From positions 2,852,001-2,916,000 of the forward strand of contig JAHEWK010000006.1 in the NCBI GenBank assembly GCA_020740775.1: a stretch of DNA of 64,000 nucleotides, read 5' to 3'. Shown here one piece after another: positions 44,163-53,980 of the stretch. Made by a program: the position numbers and the translations under genes. Source of the stretch: Ilyonectria destructans. Its lineage: Eukaryota; Ascomycota; Sordariomycetes; Hypocreales; Nectriaceae. Every line of letters starts with the position of its first letter. The stretch's first letter is position 1. Under the pieces are notes generated by a model that did no database searches, was not told the DNA's origin, and saw only the letters and a list, made by a program, of their open reading frames with translations.

Positions 44163-45526
44163 TCACCAAGCAATCTCACTAATCCCAACCCGCATCTTCT
44201 GAAAGTCAAAGATGATGTACTTGTCCTTGGCAAAAGTCTCACCAAAGTTGCCAATGCTACGGTGCCTTCTGTTAGCGATCGATTCTGTGTCAATTTCGGC
44301 CGCCACTTACAATTCATCATCGGTAGCCATCGTGCGGACATTCAAGACGCAAGTGTCTTCATCGATCTTCTCGACGTAGTTCTCCGGGGTGACAATCCAC
44401 TCCTTTCGGTGACCTTGGAATGAGTACTTGATAGGCGGCAGGGCGGAGATCTCGGTACAGTTGACAGAGTAGAAGCTTTGCGGCCCATTGTTGGGAGGGA
44501 AGGGCAAATCTACGGGAACGGCATGTGCCAAATCAACCAAGCGATCGTAGGCGTTCGCAGTCAGTGGTGTTCCGCGACCGTAGCTGGCATGGTCGAAGAT
44601 GGCGGCCTTGCCCGACTTTTTCGAGGTACGCTTAATTGGCTGGACCTCGTCTCCGATCTTTAAGCTTTCGAGCTCAATTCCCCAGTAGTTGTAAATCGGA
44701 GGATCGTAGATGAAGTCAAGCTCGTTCACGTCCAGGAAAGTTTGGTGCTTGTACCACCAGATCTTGTTGTGCTTGATGAGGTCGTTGCGGATGCCTCCAA
44801 GGGATTGAAGTCCGTCGTTACCGTTGCACACATACTTCTTAGACTCATCGTAGCAGTATACGAACCCAATCAGTGGGCTCTTCCAAAGATCTTTGTTCCA
44901 CTGCTGGTAGAATGGCGACTGATAATCCTCTTCGAGTGTGTCAGTTCCACACGTCATGAAACAAGCTTATTACGAGACTCACGATCGTCGCCCTTATAGA
45001 CTGGGGCCAGGCCGAACACTCCACCAAACGGAAAAGCGGCCCCATAGGTAGCAGAGGCATTAAATTCCAGGTCCGATACTTGCATAACGATTTCGCTGGT
45101 AACGGGGCCGATCTCAATGCGATCGGCGCCATACTCGGCATTAAGAGGATGTTGAAAGAAGAAGTGATTTGGCTTCCAGCCTCGGTCAGGGTACTTTGCA
45201 GTTAGATTCTTGAATGTGGGCGAGTTGCGCGGGTCCCAGAAGGTCTGGCCGGGGCTCAGGCATGCATCTGCATCGTATTCCCCGAAACACTTCGGGGACA
45301 CGATGAACTGGCTGATCCACGTCCAGTCGACGAAAACCGGCAGTTGGGTCTTCGGTGTCCCGAATTCGATGGTCGATAAGAATCCTCCTTGTCCCCAGGT
45401 AAGAGGCATGTCGTATCTACCCGCCTTGGCCATGCCCTTGGACACGTTGTAGCGTGGGACAAGGCCAGGCCCAGCGTGGGCTATGCCCAGCATGAAGGTA
45501 AATGCAAATAAGAAATTAGGTAGCAT
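44163..45526 (-). CDS. aspartyl-protease-fold protein with altered catalytic motifs (PynH-like)
   Basis: Three exons (45526-44983, 44929-44311, 44256-44163) give 418 aa. Residues 1-18 form a signal peptide (hydrophobic FLFAFTFMLGIAHA), so it is probably secreted or in the endomembrane lumen. The pepsin fold is recognisable by GGFLSTIEFGTPKTQ, the psi-loop region, GVFGLAPVY and the second-lobe segment KSGKAAIFDHASYGRGTPL. Both catalytic Asp are kept (67 and 294), but the invariant DTG/DTG-S motifs have become DWT and DHA, so ordinary peptidase chemistry is doubtful. In pyranonigrin biosynthesis a protease homologue (PynH, from memory) is credited with exo-methylene formation on the tetramic-acid ring. 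This gene's position inside a PKS-NRPS cluster fits that role. It is transcribed divergently from the thioesterase gene. Confidence 0.88.
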
Positions 45527-46641
45527 TATGATCTGTGGGATTATTTTAGGCCAAATCTGATGAAGGTCGTACAATATTCCTCGAGAGGCGACTTACTCGT
45601 CTATATTGTTTTGCTGATCTCGGGGCGGTTCAAGTTGAAGTGTAACAGAACGCTGTCTAAGTTCCAAAATAAGAGTTTGTCGGTAACATTCGATGACTGA
45701 ATTGAGCGGACGGAGGTCATCCGCGTCCCTTCTTGTATTCTTCTCCGTCTCCGCATTCGGGCTTCCATAGTATTGCCGTGACTCCCGAAACACTCTCCGC
45801 CTCCGCGGCCTCGCGGAGGGTCCGGAATGATGGCGAGCTTATGGCGACGGCAAACACAGCCGTGGCTATTTTCGTCCCACCGCCGCTCGGAGTATCTGAC
45901 ATCACTTCAAGCCAGTCATCTGCGGGCTAATTTCTAGAACCATACACGAAATCGTATGGCGTTGGGCTTGCTGTAGCCATTATCGTCGCGTAACATTCAC
46001 CACCACCTCCAAGAAAAGGAGCTTGGCACGCCTCATGTGGCTAAGAAAAATCACCTCCGCCTCATCTCTGTAGTTTTCCCGTAGTGTAAGGAGGACCTCC
46101 GCAGCCAAATTAAGTGCTCCCGGCGTAAACAACCACCCCTTAGTTGAGCGCACATGGGCGCAGGAGGTACGGAGACTGAGATGTCTCTACCGGAGTTCAC
46201 AGGCGCTCGAATACTTGAACAAGAATGATTAGCTTCCTTACTGATGGCTTAATATATTCCCATAATCGTCAATTCTTTTCGGCAACATTGCTCTGTCACG
46301 CTCAAGTTTCAGGGTCCAGTACTGGATATTGGCTTTCTTTTTCCTTTTCGTCCTCCCCTGCGTTGATCTTGATTCAAATCCTCAACAAATCCCAGTACTT
46401 GTTTTACCCGAATCCACCAGTTTTGTATCAGGCAACCGTTCTTTCTAGGCACATCTGCACCATTCCCAGCGAGAGTTGCATCAATACGCGAGAATCACAT
46501 CACTTACATAAAGTATCTCTAACCCTTTCACTGTCAACCTATTGCCACCTCAGGCGCCGGAGGAAAAATATTAACTGGACTTGGCCAGGATTATTCCGTG
46601 TTCATTCACTGGTGGGTTGCAAAGCTCATCGGACTCCCGCC
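45527..46641. promoter_or_regulatory. divergent promoter, protease homologue (-) / thioesterase (+)
   Basis: 1.1 kb shared promoter. CGGAGGT occurs three times: 45711-45717 on the plus strand (followed by CATCCG, making CGGA-N5-TCCG), and 46053-46059 and 46095-46101 as ACCTCCG. Near matches are AGGAGGT at about 46162 and ACCTCCA at about 46004. No other gene is visible. The frame open upstream of the thioesterase ATG looks like untranslated leader. Confidence 0.5.
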
Positions 46642-47736
46642 ATGGAGGTCATCACCCTCATTCAAGGCAATGAAGAGTCCAGCCTGACTCCTTTCTTTCT
46701 GGTCCATGCAATCTCTGGCATCGCACTCCCCTTTCTTCGTCTAGATTCTTTGGGGGAAAATGATCGTCCCGTTTACGGCATCACGAATCATATCCATTGC
46801 CCTGGCCATGAGCATTTGGAGCATCCTTCCAGTCTCTCCGAACTTGCTAAAAGATACCTCAGAGAAATCCAGAAGGTTCAACCTCATGGTCCATACCTAT
46901 TGGGAGGTTGGTCTATGGGTGGCATGATCGCCATGTTCATGGCTCAGATCCTTGAGTCTCAGGACCAAGAAGTTCTCAAAGTCATAATGATCGACTCTGC
47001 CAATCCAGAGGCATTCCCTAACTTCATCAATAATGAGGAGCATAGAGCATTTTCCAAGGCCACTTACACCAAAATCAGCCAACAGCTCGATCCAAATAAC
47101 CTTGACGACCCCACCACTGAATCACCGCTTGACGAAAGACATTCGATCGATTATCATACAACCTCCCGTCAAAGCGAATGGGATACAATGGATTCTGGAG
47201 ACACACCTAGCTCTCGCGCCTCGAGCGTGTTTGACTTCAATACTCCTGACGAAAGGCCAGGGACGCCCATATCTCTGCCCTGCAGCAGCGAGGGACCTTC
47301 TGCATTCTGCTCTGACGACGAGAGTGTCTGTGATGCACAAGACGAGGAATATTGGGACGAATTTGACGAGCACTTTGAGATGGCACAGTTGAAGGAACTC
47401 CTGCTCAACATCAGCCTCCACGTCCATCACGGGTTGGGTCTCATTACATCTGTTGCACCTGGCGACCTCTTTCGGCCGGGGACCAAGTCCGACTTCGATG
47501 TATTGCTCATCAAATGTCAACCCGAGCCTCTCGAGGTGTACCAAACCCACCATGACACTAAAGGAGCTAAGTTTCTTTGGTCAGTCATGCGGGAGAAGAG
47601 CATGCTGTGGAACTCCTCTCAATTTCGGAGCTTTGAGACCGTCCCTTTCAGTGGGGACCACGACGGCGCATTTGAGCCCCAGTTTGTCGGGGAATTAAGC
47701 ATGATCCTTCGGGATAGTTTGGAAACTATCGGGTGA
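46642..47736 (+). CDS. alpha/beta-hydrolase thioesterase (PynI-like)
   Basis: Intronless, 364 aa. The ATG at 46642 was chosen because homologous thioesterases begin shortly before the first beta strand (ITLIQGN...PFFLVHAISG). The frame is open for about 140 codons upstream, but that stretch lacks coding character. Catalytic triad candidates are Ser91 in GGWSMGG, Asp118 in IMIDSAN and His340 in GDHDGAF, the normal order for type I/II thioesterases of PKS and NRPS systems. Between the core and the C-terminal strand is a low-complexity insertion of about 100 residues, rich in Ser, Asp and Glu. The likely role is off-loading or editing of the acyl chain from the PKS-NRPS, or assisting tetramic-acid formation, as described for PynI (from memory). 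The cytosolic location is inferred from the absence of a signal peptide. Confidence 0.88.
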   Translation: MEVITLIQGNEESSLTPFFLVHAISGIALPFLRLDSLGENDRPVYGITNHIHCPGHEHLEHPSSLSELAKRYLREIQKVQPHGPYLLGGWSMGGMIAMFMAQILESQDQEVLKVIMIDSANPEAFPNFINNEEHRAFSKATYTKISQQLDPNNLDDPTTESPLDERHSIDYHTTSRQSEWDTMDSGDTPSSRASSVFDFNTPDERPGTPISLPCSSEGPSAFCSDDESVCDAQDEEYWDEFDEHFEMAQLKELLLNISLHVHHGLGLITSVAPGDLFRPGTKSDFDVLLIKCQPEPLEVYQTHHDTKGAKFLWSVMREKSMLWNSSQFRSFETVPFSGDHDGAFEPQFVGELSMILRDSLETIG

Positions 47737-48634
47737 ACGGGGTTGCGGTTTAGAATTGTTTTTCATTTGGGGCATCAAATATCATATTTCTCTCCTTGAA
47801 GGCGGTCGAGCAGTGCTCAAACGGCCCCTTGTGTTATTCAGTTTGGTTGCATATACACGGTTGCGATTAGTTTACTTCAATACCTACGCTCTGCGGTGAC
47901 AGATTTTCGAGCTTAGCAAGTCATCATTCATTCTCATGCTTCACCATTCCGCCCGATTCATGCGATCCCATCCATAGTAGAGTAAAGCTGTGATGTCTTG
48001 GACATCAATGGCATTGATGCATGCGTGCGTGGCTAGCGAGGTGGAAAGAATAGAGTGGAGCCTCCAAGTAAACGAATGAGAACACCATCCGCTCTGGCGG
48101 AGTACTATGTTTAGGAAGAAACAAGGCGGCTGTACGAGTGAGCTGGCAATGGATGGCGCCCGAACAGGGATCGTGTCCCATACAGATGCGCCAAACGTTC
48201 TGAGGAGTGTCACTGAGGCGCAGAATGACCGTGGCGTTCCAACTTGTCCCGGCTTACTACGGACGAATCTGTTTCGGTTGTACAGTAGCTCCGCCCCCAT
48301 TATGCATGGTCTCACTGACTAAATTTGTCTACCGACATACTCCTCATACATCGTAGAGACCCGTCATCAAAAATTTCACGTCTGAGACAGGAAATCACAG
48401 AATAGCGTCAGGTGTCACGGTTTATGGGGATTGCTCTTCACAGTGTCCTGCGGTAGAAACGACTCAGGATGGTCAGGGTGGGTGCAAATCTGAGTATTAA
48501 ATCGAGGAAATCTAACACATTTGTATTTAAATGCCGCCTATGACAAAATTATGCGGCTTCTTCCGGCCCTGTTGCTCTCCTATCTCCCGTAACGCTGACT
48601 GCTCCAATAAAAACAAAACCCGAGATCATGCTCG
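47737..48634. other. convergent 3' spacer, thioesterase / P450
   Basis: The flanking genes converge. The interval should hold only the two 3' untranslated regions and terminators. No gene or repeat was identified. Confidence 0.4.
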
Positions 48635-50147
48635 TCACACCTTCTTCACCATTATCCCCACATCTCCCTTCAACCAAGGCGATCCTATCTTACCGAAATC
48701 AAGAGCGGAGAAATCTGTGACGCGCAGTGCCTCAGGGTTTGCCCACTCTACGTCGTAGTCTTTCAGTAACGAAGCCAGCGTCTTCGACACCATGATATTG
48801 GCCATTTTCTCTCCAACACAGCGGTGACAGCCGGCTCCGAAGGGGAGGAACTTTACGCCTGCTTCGGAACGGTTGTCTATCAACACGAGATCCCCTGAGC
48901 CTGTAATCCAGCGCTCCGGGTCCCACTCTTCGGGGTTGGGGAAGTTGGCTGGATCGTGATGGGTCGAGTAAGGGCTAATCGAGACAACGGCGCCCTTGGG
49001 AACCGAGACCTTTGTTGTCGGGATAACCACTTCCTTCCTAGCAAGCCGCAGCATCTGAAATCCCGAGTAGAGGCGCGAACTCTCTTTGATGCAAGCCTGC
49101 AAAAGAATCGAGTCCTCATCGGGATTAGCCCGCAACTCGGCGGTGACACGCTTCAACATCTCGGGGTGACGCAACAACTACCATGCTGTTAGTAGAAGAT
49201 TTGGCTAGGGAGGATGGAAGCTCACCGAAATTAGAGACCAGCTGATACTGGCGGCAGTACTGGTATGAGCGGCAAACATAAGTAGAGTGTGATGGCTCGG
49301 CATCAGATCACTGAGCGGAGCAGTCGACTTGTCTTCCATCGTGAATGCAACGTAGTCAGGCAGATCCCTGGAAGACTCGGTGCTGATAACTTCTCTTTGA
49401 TGCAGGCGCTCTAGGAAAATTTCTTTCACTCGCTGCCGCGCCTGTTTCAATCGCTGTGCTGGTGGATGGGGGACCCAATCCGGTAGGACAAAGGAGAACA
49501 AGCTCCCAATGTCGGCTTCCATGGCGTGCAACAGGTCTACCAGCTCCCGCATGTTGTTCTCGTAGAAGTCTTGGCCCATGAGTGTTCTCACAATGATCTT
49601 GTGAACAAGGAAAGAGACCGCCTCGAAAAGCGGGAGATCCGCTTTCATCTGCCATTCTGCAGCTGCCCTTTGCGTCTCCTCGATAGAAACAGTCCTTGTG
49701 TACTCCTGAGCAGCGCCACGATTGACATATCTGCTGAGGGATGAAAGAAGTGTTCTGTAATGGTTCCAGTAGCCAGGATCAATGATTTTGTTGAGAAAGA
49801 TCCCCTGTGGCTTCGTCAGTCGAGGTGGTGCTAGGTAGGACGAGGGGAAATACCATGCCGCCGGTGAAAGACCAAACATCTTCTCTTGTCTCCAGATACA
49901 CCTTATTCAGAGCGTTCCCCCGAAGCCAGACGATGTAAACCGTCAAAACCTGGAGACTGAAGATGTTGCCACACTGGACCGTGGCCTTCGTGATAAGGTC
50001 GACTGGTCGCATGGCATAGTCGAGAGCATCGCCGAGAAAAGAAAAGGTGCTTTCGCCCTTGTAGGAGGGGACCCTTTTCCGCCATGGATTTGCGACGTAG
50101 ATGAGAAGAGCGCCCATCAGCAGGACGGCCGACTGAAGAGGCGACAT
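48635..50147 (-). CDS. cytochrome P450 monooxygenase
   Basis: Three exons (50147-49854, 49804-49226, 49177-48635) give 471 aa. An N-terminal membrane anchor (SAVLLMGALLIYVA, about 5-18) is followed by a basic-proline hinge, so the protein should sit on the ER membrane facing the cytosol. The I-helix segment is MFAAHTSTAASISW. The K-helix ExxR is KESSRLY (Glu323, Arg326). The PERF-like motif is WDPERW, and the heme loop is FGAGCHRCVG with Cys411 as the iron ligand. The intron joins (TGGM/GIFL and LIS/LLRHPE) are in frame with normal signals. It probably oxidises the PKS-NRPS product; P450s of the related pyn and pyt clusters act on the polyketide-tetramate skeleton. Substrate unknown. The gene is divergent from the MFS exporter gene. 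Confidence 0.93.
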
Positions 50148-51575
50148 GACGATGGTGGGTCAAGCCGCTACACTCGAGTGGGAAGAAACGAGAGCAATCT
50201 AAGCACGAGGCTAGAGATGACTGTAAAGACCGGAAATATCTCGATGTGTAAATCTCCACTTGGTGGCTGGTACGTTTAATGTCGTGGGTTATCCGCCGAT
50301 TAAGTATCGATTTCGTGGGTGGGTATGCTGAGTGCTACAAGCCTGACAGACTCCCGCTCGTAATAGGCAACAAGACAGGAGAAATTCATCCCTGGATCTG
50401 CCAAGACCTGGACTTTTTGGGCGATTATCTGTTGTCCGCTCGTCGTCGTGTGGCTGAGACGGAGGTTCCGTCGTGGGTCGGAACGTGTCCGGGTGTGGAA
50501 CATTAGCCCACGGGGCTTGATGTAGTCTCGGTCATACTGTCTAATCACTCTAAATCCATTAGCCCTCGTCTTCATTACCGTATATTACCTGTATCCTTAC
50601 GGGGCTGATGTCTGTCTCTCGTAAAAAGCACCGAAAAGCCACACTTGGCGAAAAGTCCTAGCCGAAGGCGATGATGATGCCAAGCTACTGGTCACACGTG
50701 GTAGCTGAGTTCCAGACCAACGCGGTCCCGGGGCTAAGAATAATATCGACGTACCCACTAAACGCAAAAGAACTGTGTTTCTGGTATGAGTAGACTTGAA
50801 CGTCTTGGCCCGCACGGTACTAAGATTGGGCGGTGGTATTTCCAAGGCGTCGCCGATGTGTATGATGCCGGGAGTGTCGCGTTGCAGCAGACCTTACCCT
50901 CCACTTGAGGGTTTCAATGCAAGAGAGATAACTCTTTTAGATTTTTGCCCCGCGTGTGTGTTCAGCCTGTTTCTGTTGTGTTCAGTGTACTCTTGTGTGT
51001 TAATCGATGCTGTAACCTTGATGGTCCCGGAACAAGGCCGTAGCGAGAATAGGTGAACAAGCTTCGGAGCAAGATGTTCGACAAGCATAAGATATTACAC
51101 CCGGTGTCTTTGGTGCTGCAATTCAAACTATGAGTTCACGGAAGTCTAGAAACCTAAGTTGCACTCATTATATCTGTTGCAGCAAGACCAAGTCGTGAAT
51201 ACTCTGATGCTCGCCCTACCGTTGCCGTGACAGCCGCACCGATGGGTCGTCTCTTGCTTGATTCACCAGGCCTTCAGCATCAGTGCCCTATATACAGTAC
51301 CGCTGCCACTTTCTCATTTGATTGCCTCCATGCTTCCTCACCTTGCCGTCAGGTGACTCCCAACTCCATCCTTGTTTATCGAACGCGTTCTCGAACACAC
51401 AAACCACGAATCTGCATATCTCATCTCCGCCAACCCGGCTCCCTGCTAAACGATTTCCGTCCTTACAACCTTCGCTTTACGACTTTCATCTCGATCATTA
51501 CACTACACTAGCTTTACGGACTCGAACTCAGAGAATCGTCGGACTCGCAGTTAGCCTTCGACGACACGTCCCACC
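50148..51575. promoter_or_regulatory. divergent promoter, P450 (-) / MFS exporter (+)
   Basis: 1.4 kb between two divergent cluster genes. The perfect inverted repeat GACGGA-GGT-TCCGTC at 50458-50472 contains the CGGAGGT heptamer shared with the other tailoring promoters. A pyrimidine-rich leader precedes the MFS start. Confidence 0.5.
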
Positions 51576-53213
51576 ATGGCAATGCAGGCGCCCGGTAGGC
51601 CTCGACTCCTGACTCATGCCGGGGATCCTTCTTCGCGGTCATCGCACAGCACCGACCTTGAGAACGACTTGACTCCTTACGCACACCATAACCACCCTCC
51701 GAATTGGATAGAGATGCTGAGCCCTCCAACTTCCACTTCCAACACCCCTGACCGACCGAAGGAGGACGATGAGCCCATCGTCGGGGATGTTAGGATCCCC
51801 GACGGAGGACTACGCGCCTGGTTTGTTGTTTTGGGAGGGTTTTTGAACTTCATCACGGCTTTCGGTATGTATCGTCTTGACTTCTCTCTCTTGTCCCGTC
51901 GCCATGACCCAGTCTCAAGGAAAGGCAGAGTGCGCTTACACATGCAGGTATCATGAACTCCTTTGGTGTTTTCCAGTGGTATTACAGAGTAACTGTTCTC
52001 AAAGATGAAGATGTTTCTACAGTGGCTTGGATTGGTAGTGTTCAAGTATGATCCGTGAACTGGCCCCGACTTAGCCAACGATGCTGATATTGAAATAGCT
52101 CTTCTTAATGTTTGTCGGCGGTCTCTTTGTTGGCCCAGCATTCGACATATGGGGAGCACGACGCATCATGATTCCAGGTGCTATCATCTGTCTCATGTCC
52201 CACATCTGCACCAGCTTCTCCACCAAGTACTATCAGATTCTTCTGTCTCAAGGATTCCTTTTTGGCATTAGAAACGCCATGTTGTAAGTTCCCATCGCGT
52301 CGTGGATCAAAGGATGTGTTGCTAACCGCACTCAAAGGTACTATCCTACCGCCGGCGCAATCACCGAATGGTTTAATAAACGACGAGCCCTCGCTCTTGG
52401 GTTGGCCATATCTGGCTCTTCCATTGGTGGCATCTTTTGGCCCCTCTTGATCTCGAAGCTTCTTTCTTCCGTCGGATTTTCCTGGACACATCGCATCCTT
52501 GCTTTTGCTTCACTGCCAGTTCTTGCCATCGCTTGCTTCCTCGTCAAGGAACGAAAGGGTGCCGTGGGACATGACATCCACGGGCACAGACTTCGATCGC
52601 CTCCGAGGTTCTTCAAAGAGATCTTTCAGCGCCAATTCCTCGCTCTCTGCGCGTCTCTCTTCTTCGTCTTCATGGGGATGCTTGTGCCTTTCAACTACAT
52701 AGGGCTTTACGCTGTTGCAGAGGAGCTACCCGACGGTATGGGGAGCAATCTGCTAGCAATTTGCTACGCCGGGTCGGTAATTGGAAGAATTCTGATGGGT
52801 TGGATTGCCGACAGACTTGGCCGGTAAGATGCATGACTCCTTTTGGCTATTTTGTGCTGTGCTAACCAATCACGCGAAGATTCAACGTCCTCATAGCGAT
52901 ATCGCTTGCGACCGGCGTGCTGATTTTCTGCTGGATCAGAATGACTACCCTAGCCGGCCAGGTTACCTTTGCCCTCTTCTACGGATTTTTCTCTGGGGGA
53001 CTTGTGCCCCTTGGATCTGCATGCGTTGCTCAAACGACCACCGACATAGGACACCTTGGTCTTCGCATCGGCGTCATGATGGCGTTGTGCTCACCGGGCA
53101 CGCTCACTGGAAATCCCATTGCCGGGGTACTTTTGGCTAAACTGTCAAAGTGGGAAGCTGTCCACATCTTCGCTGGCTCAACCGTTCTCTTGGGTACGAT
53201 CCTCCTTCTCTAG
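51576..53213 (+). CDS. MFS monocarboxylate (MCT/SLC16)-type transporter
   Basis: Five exons (51576-51864, 51948-52045, 52099-52283, 52338-52823, 52880-53213) give 463 aa. After a hydrophilic N-terminus of about 80 residues, the MCT-type start is PDGGLRAWFVVLGGFLNF and the next exon gives GIMNSFGVFQWYY, both hallmarks of fungal MCT-like transporters. Twelve hydrophobic segments can be laid out, with the loop motif EWFNKRRALALGLAISGSSIGG and a central cytosolic loop (VKERKGAVGHDIHG). All four splice joins keep the frame, with GTATGT/GTATGA/GTAAGT/GTAAGA donors. In PKS-NRPS clusters such transporters usually export the product or its precursor across the plasma membrane. It is the last gene of the cluster on the right, facing away from the P450. 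Confidence 0.92.
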
Positions 53214-53980
53214 GCGAGAATGCTTTGGGCTCGTAAGTGGAAGGTGATTGTGTGAAGAGCATCAGCATGTCGGCGGCAACCAACAAAACTACCTTGTACG
53301 AGTACAGTAACGCATTAGTGGACATTAATAGTAGAAATTCTTTGTGAGAGTACATTTATGCTTAACGTATATTGTTGCATCCATCCTGCAGGAATTCGGG
53401 TCTGTTCGCAGGCGACCAGGAGGCTTAGACATGCCTGTTGGTTCTCCTGCAACCGGATCGCGGCAACACTACGTACTTCTATTTTAGATCATACAGCCCA
53501 CAACCCGCTCGCCCCGCCAACGACGAATATCTTAGCGATAATCAAACCCTTAGAATCCAGACCGCGGCGGTCTGCGGTGTGACAATGCCGCACTCCGGCG
53601 GAGATCGGGATGGCCAACCGCTCGGTGACGGAGGTCAGCCCGGGCGTCAGCGTCCGGCGGGTTCCGATGAGTATGGCAAGGTTGAACTTGCATCACAACA
53701 GCTCGGCACTCGGCAAGGGACGAACAGCAGGTTTGGAAATTTCAAATGGGTATTCAAAAACTAAAAAATAATCTATCTATGCTGTGTAATGAATGCACCC
53801 GACTGTCCGGGGCTGTTTTAGTCTACCCAGAAAAGAGAGACATGTCGGTGCCCACATGAATTAGAAGTACGATGAATTACAGAAGGGCTACACCGTTTGC
53901 TCGCCCGTAACAATTTACACCAGACTTGAAAGCAAAGCGAAAAACTCCATAATATAACATCCCTCCCAAACGCAAGGTGT
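53214..53980. other. convergent 3' spacer, MFS exporter / IFRD gene
   Basis: The right edge of the cluster. The flanking genes converge. One CGGAGGT copy is at 53629-53635. No gene is seen. Confidence 0.4.

Noticed and set aside
46225..46641. N-terminal extension of the thioesterase frame
   Set aside because: The frame is open, but residue content is not protein-like and homologous enzymes start near the ATG at 46642.
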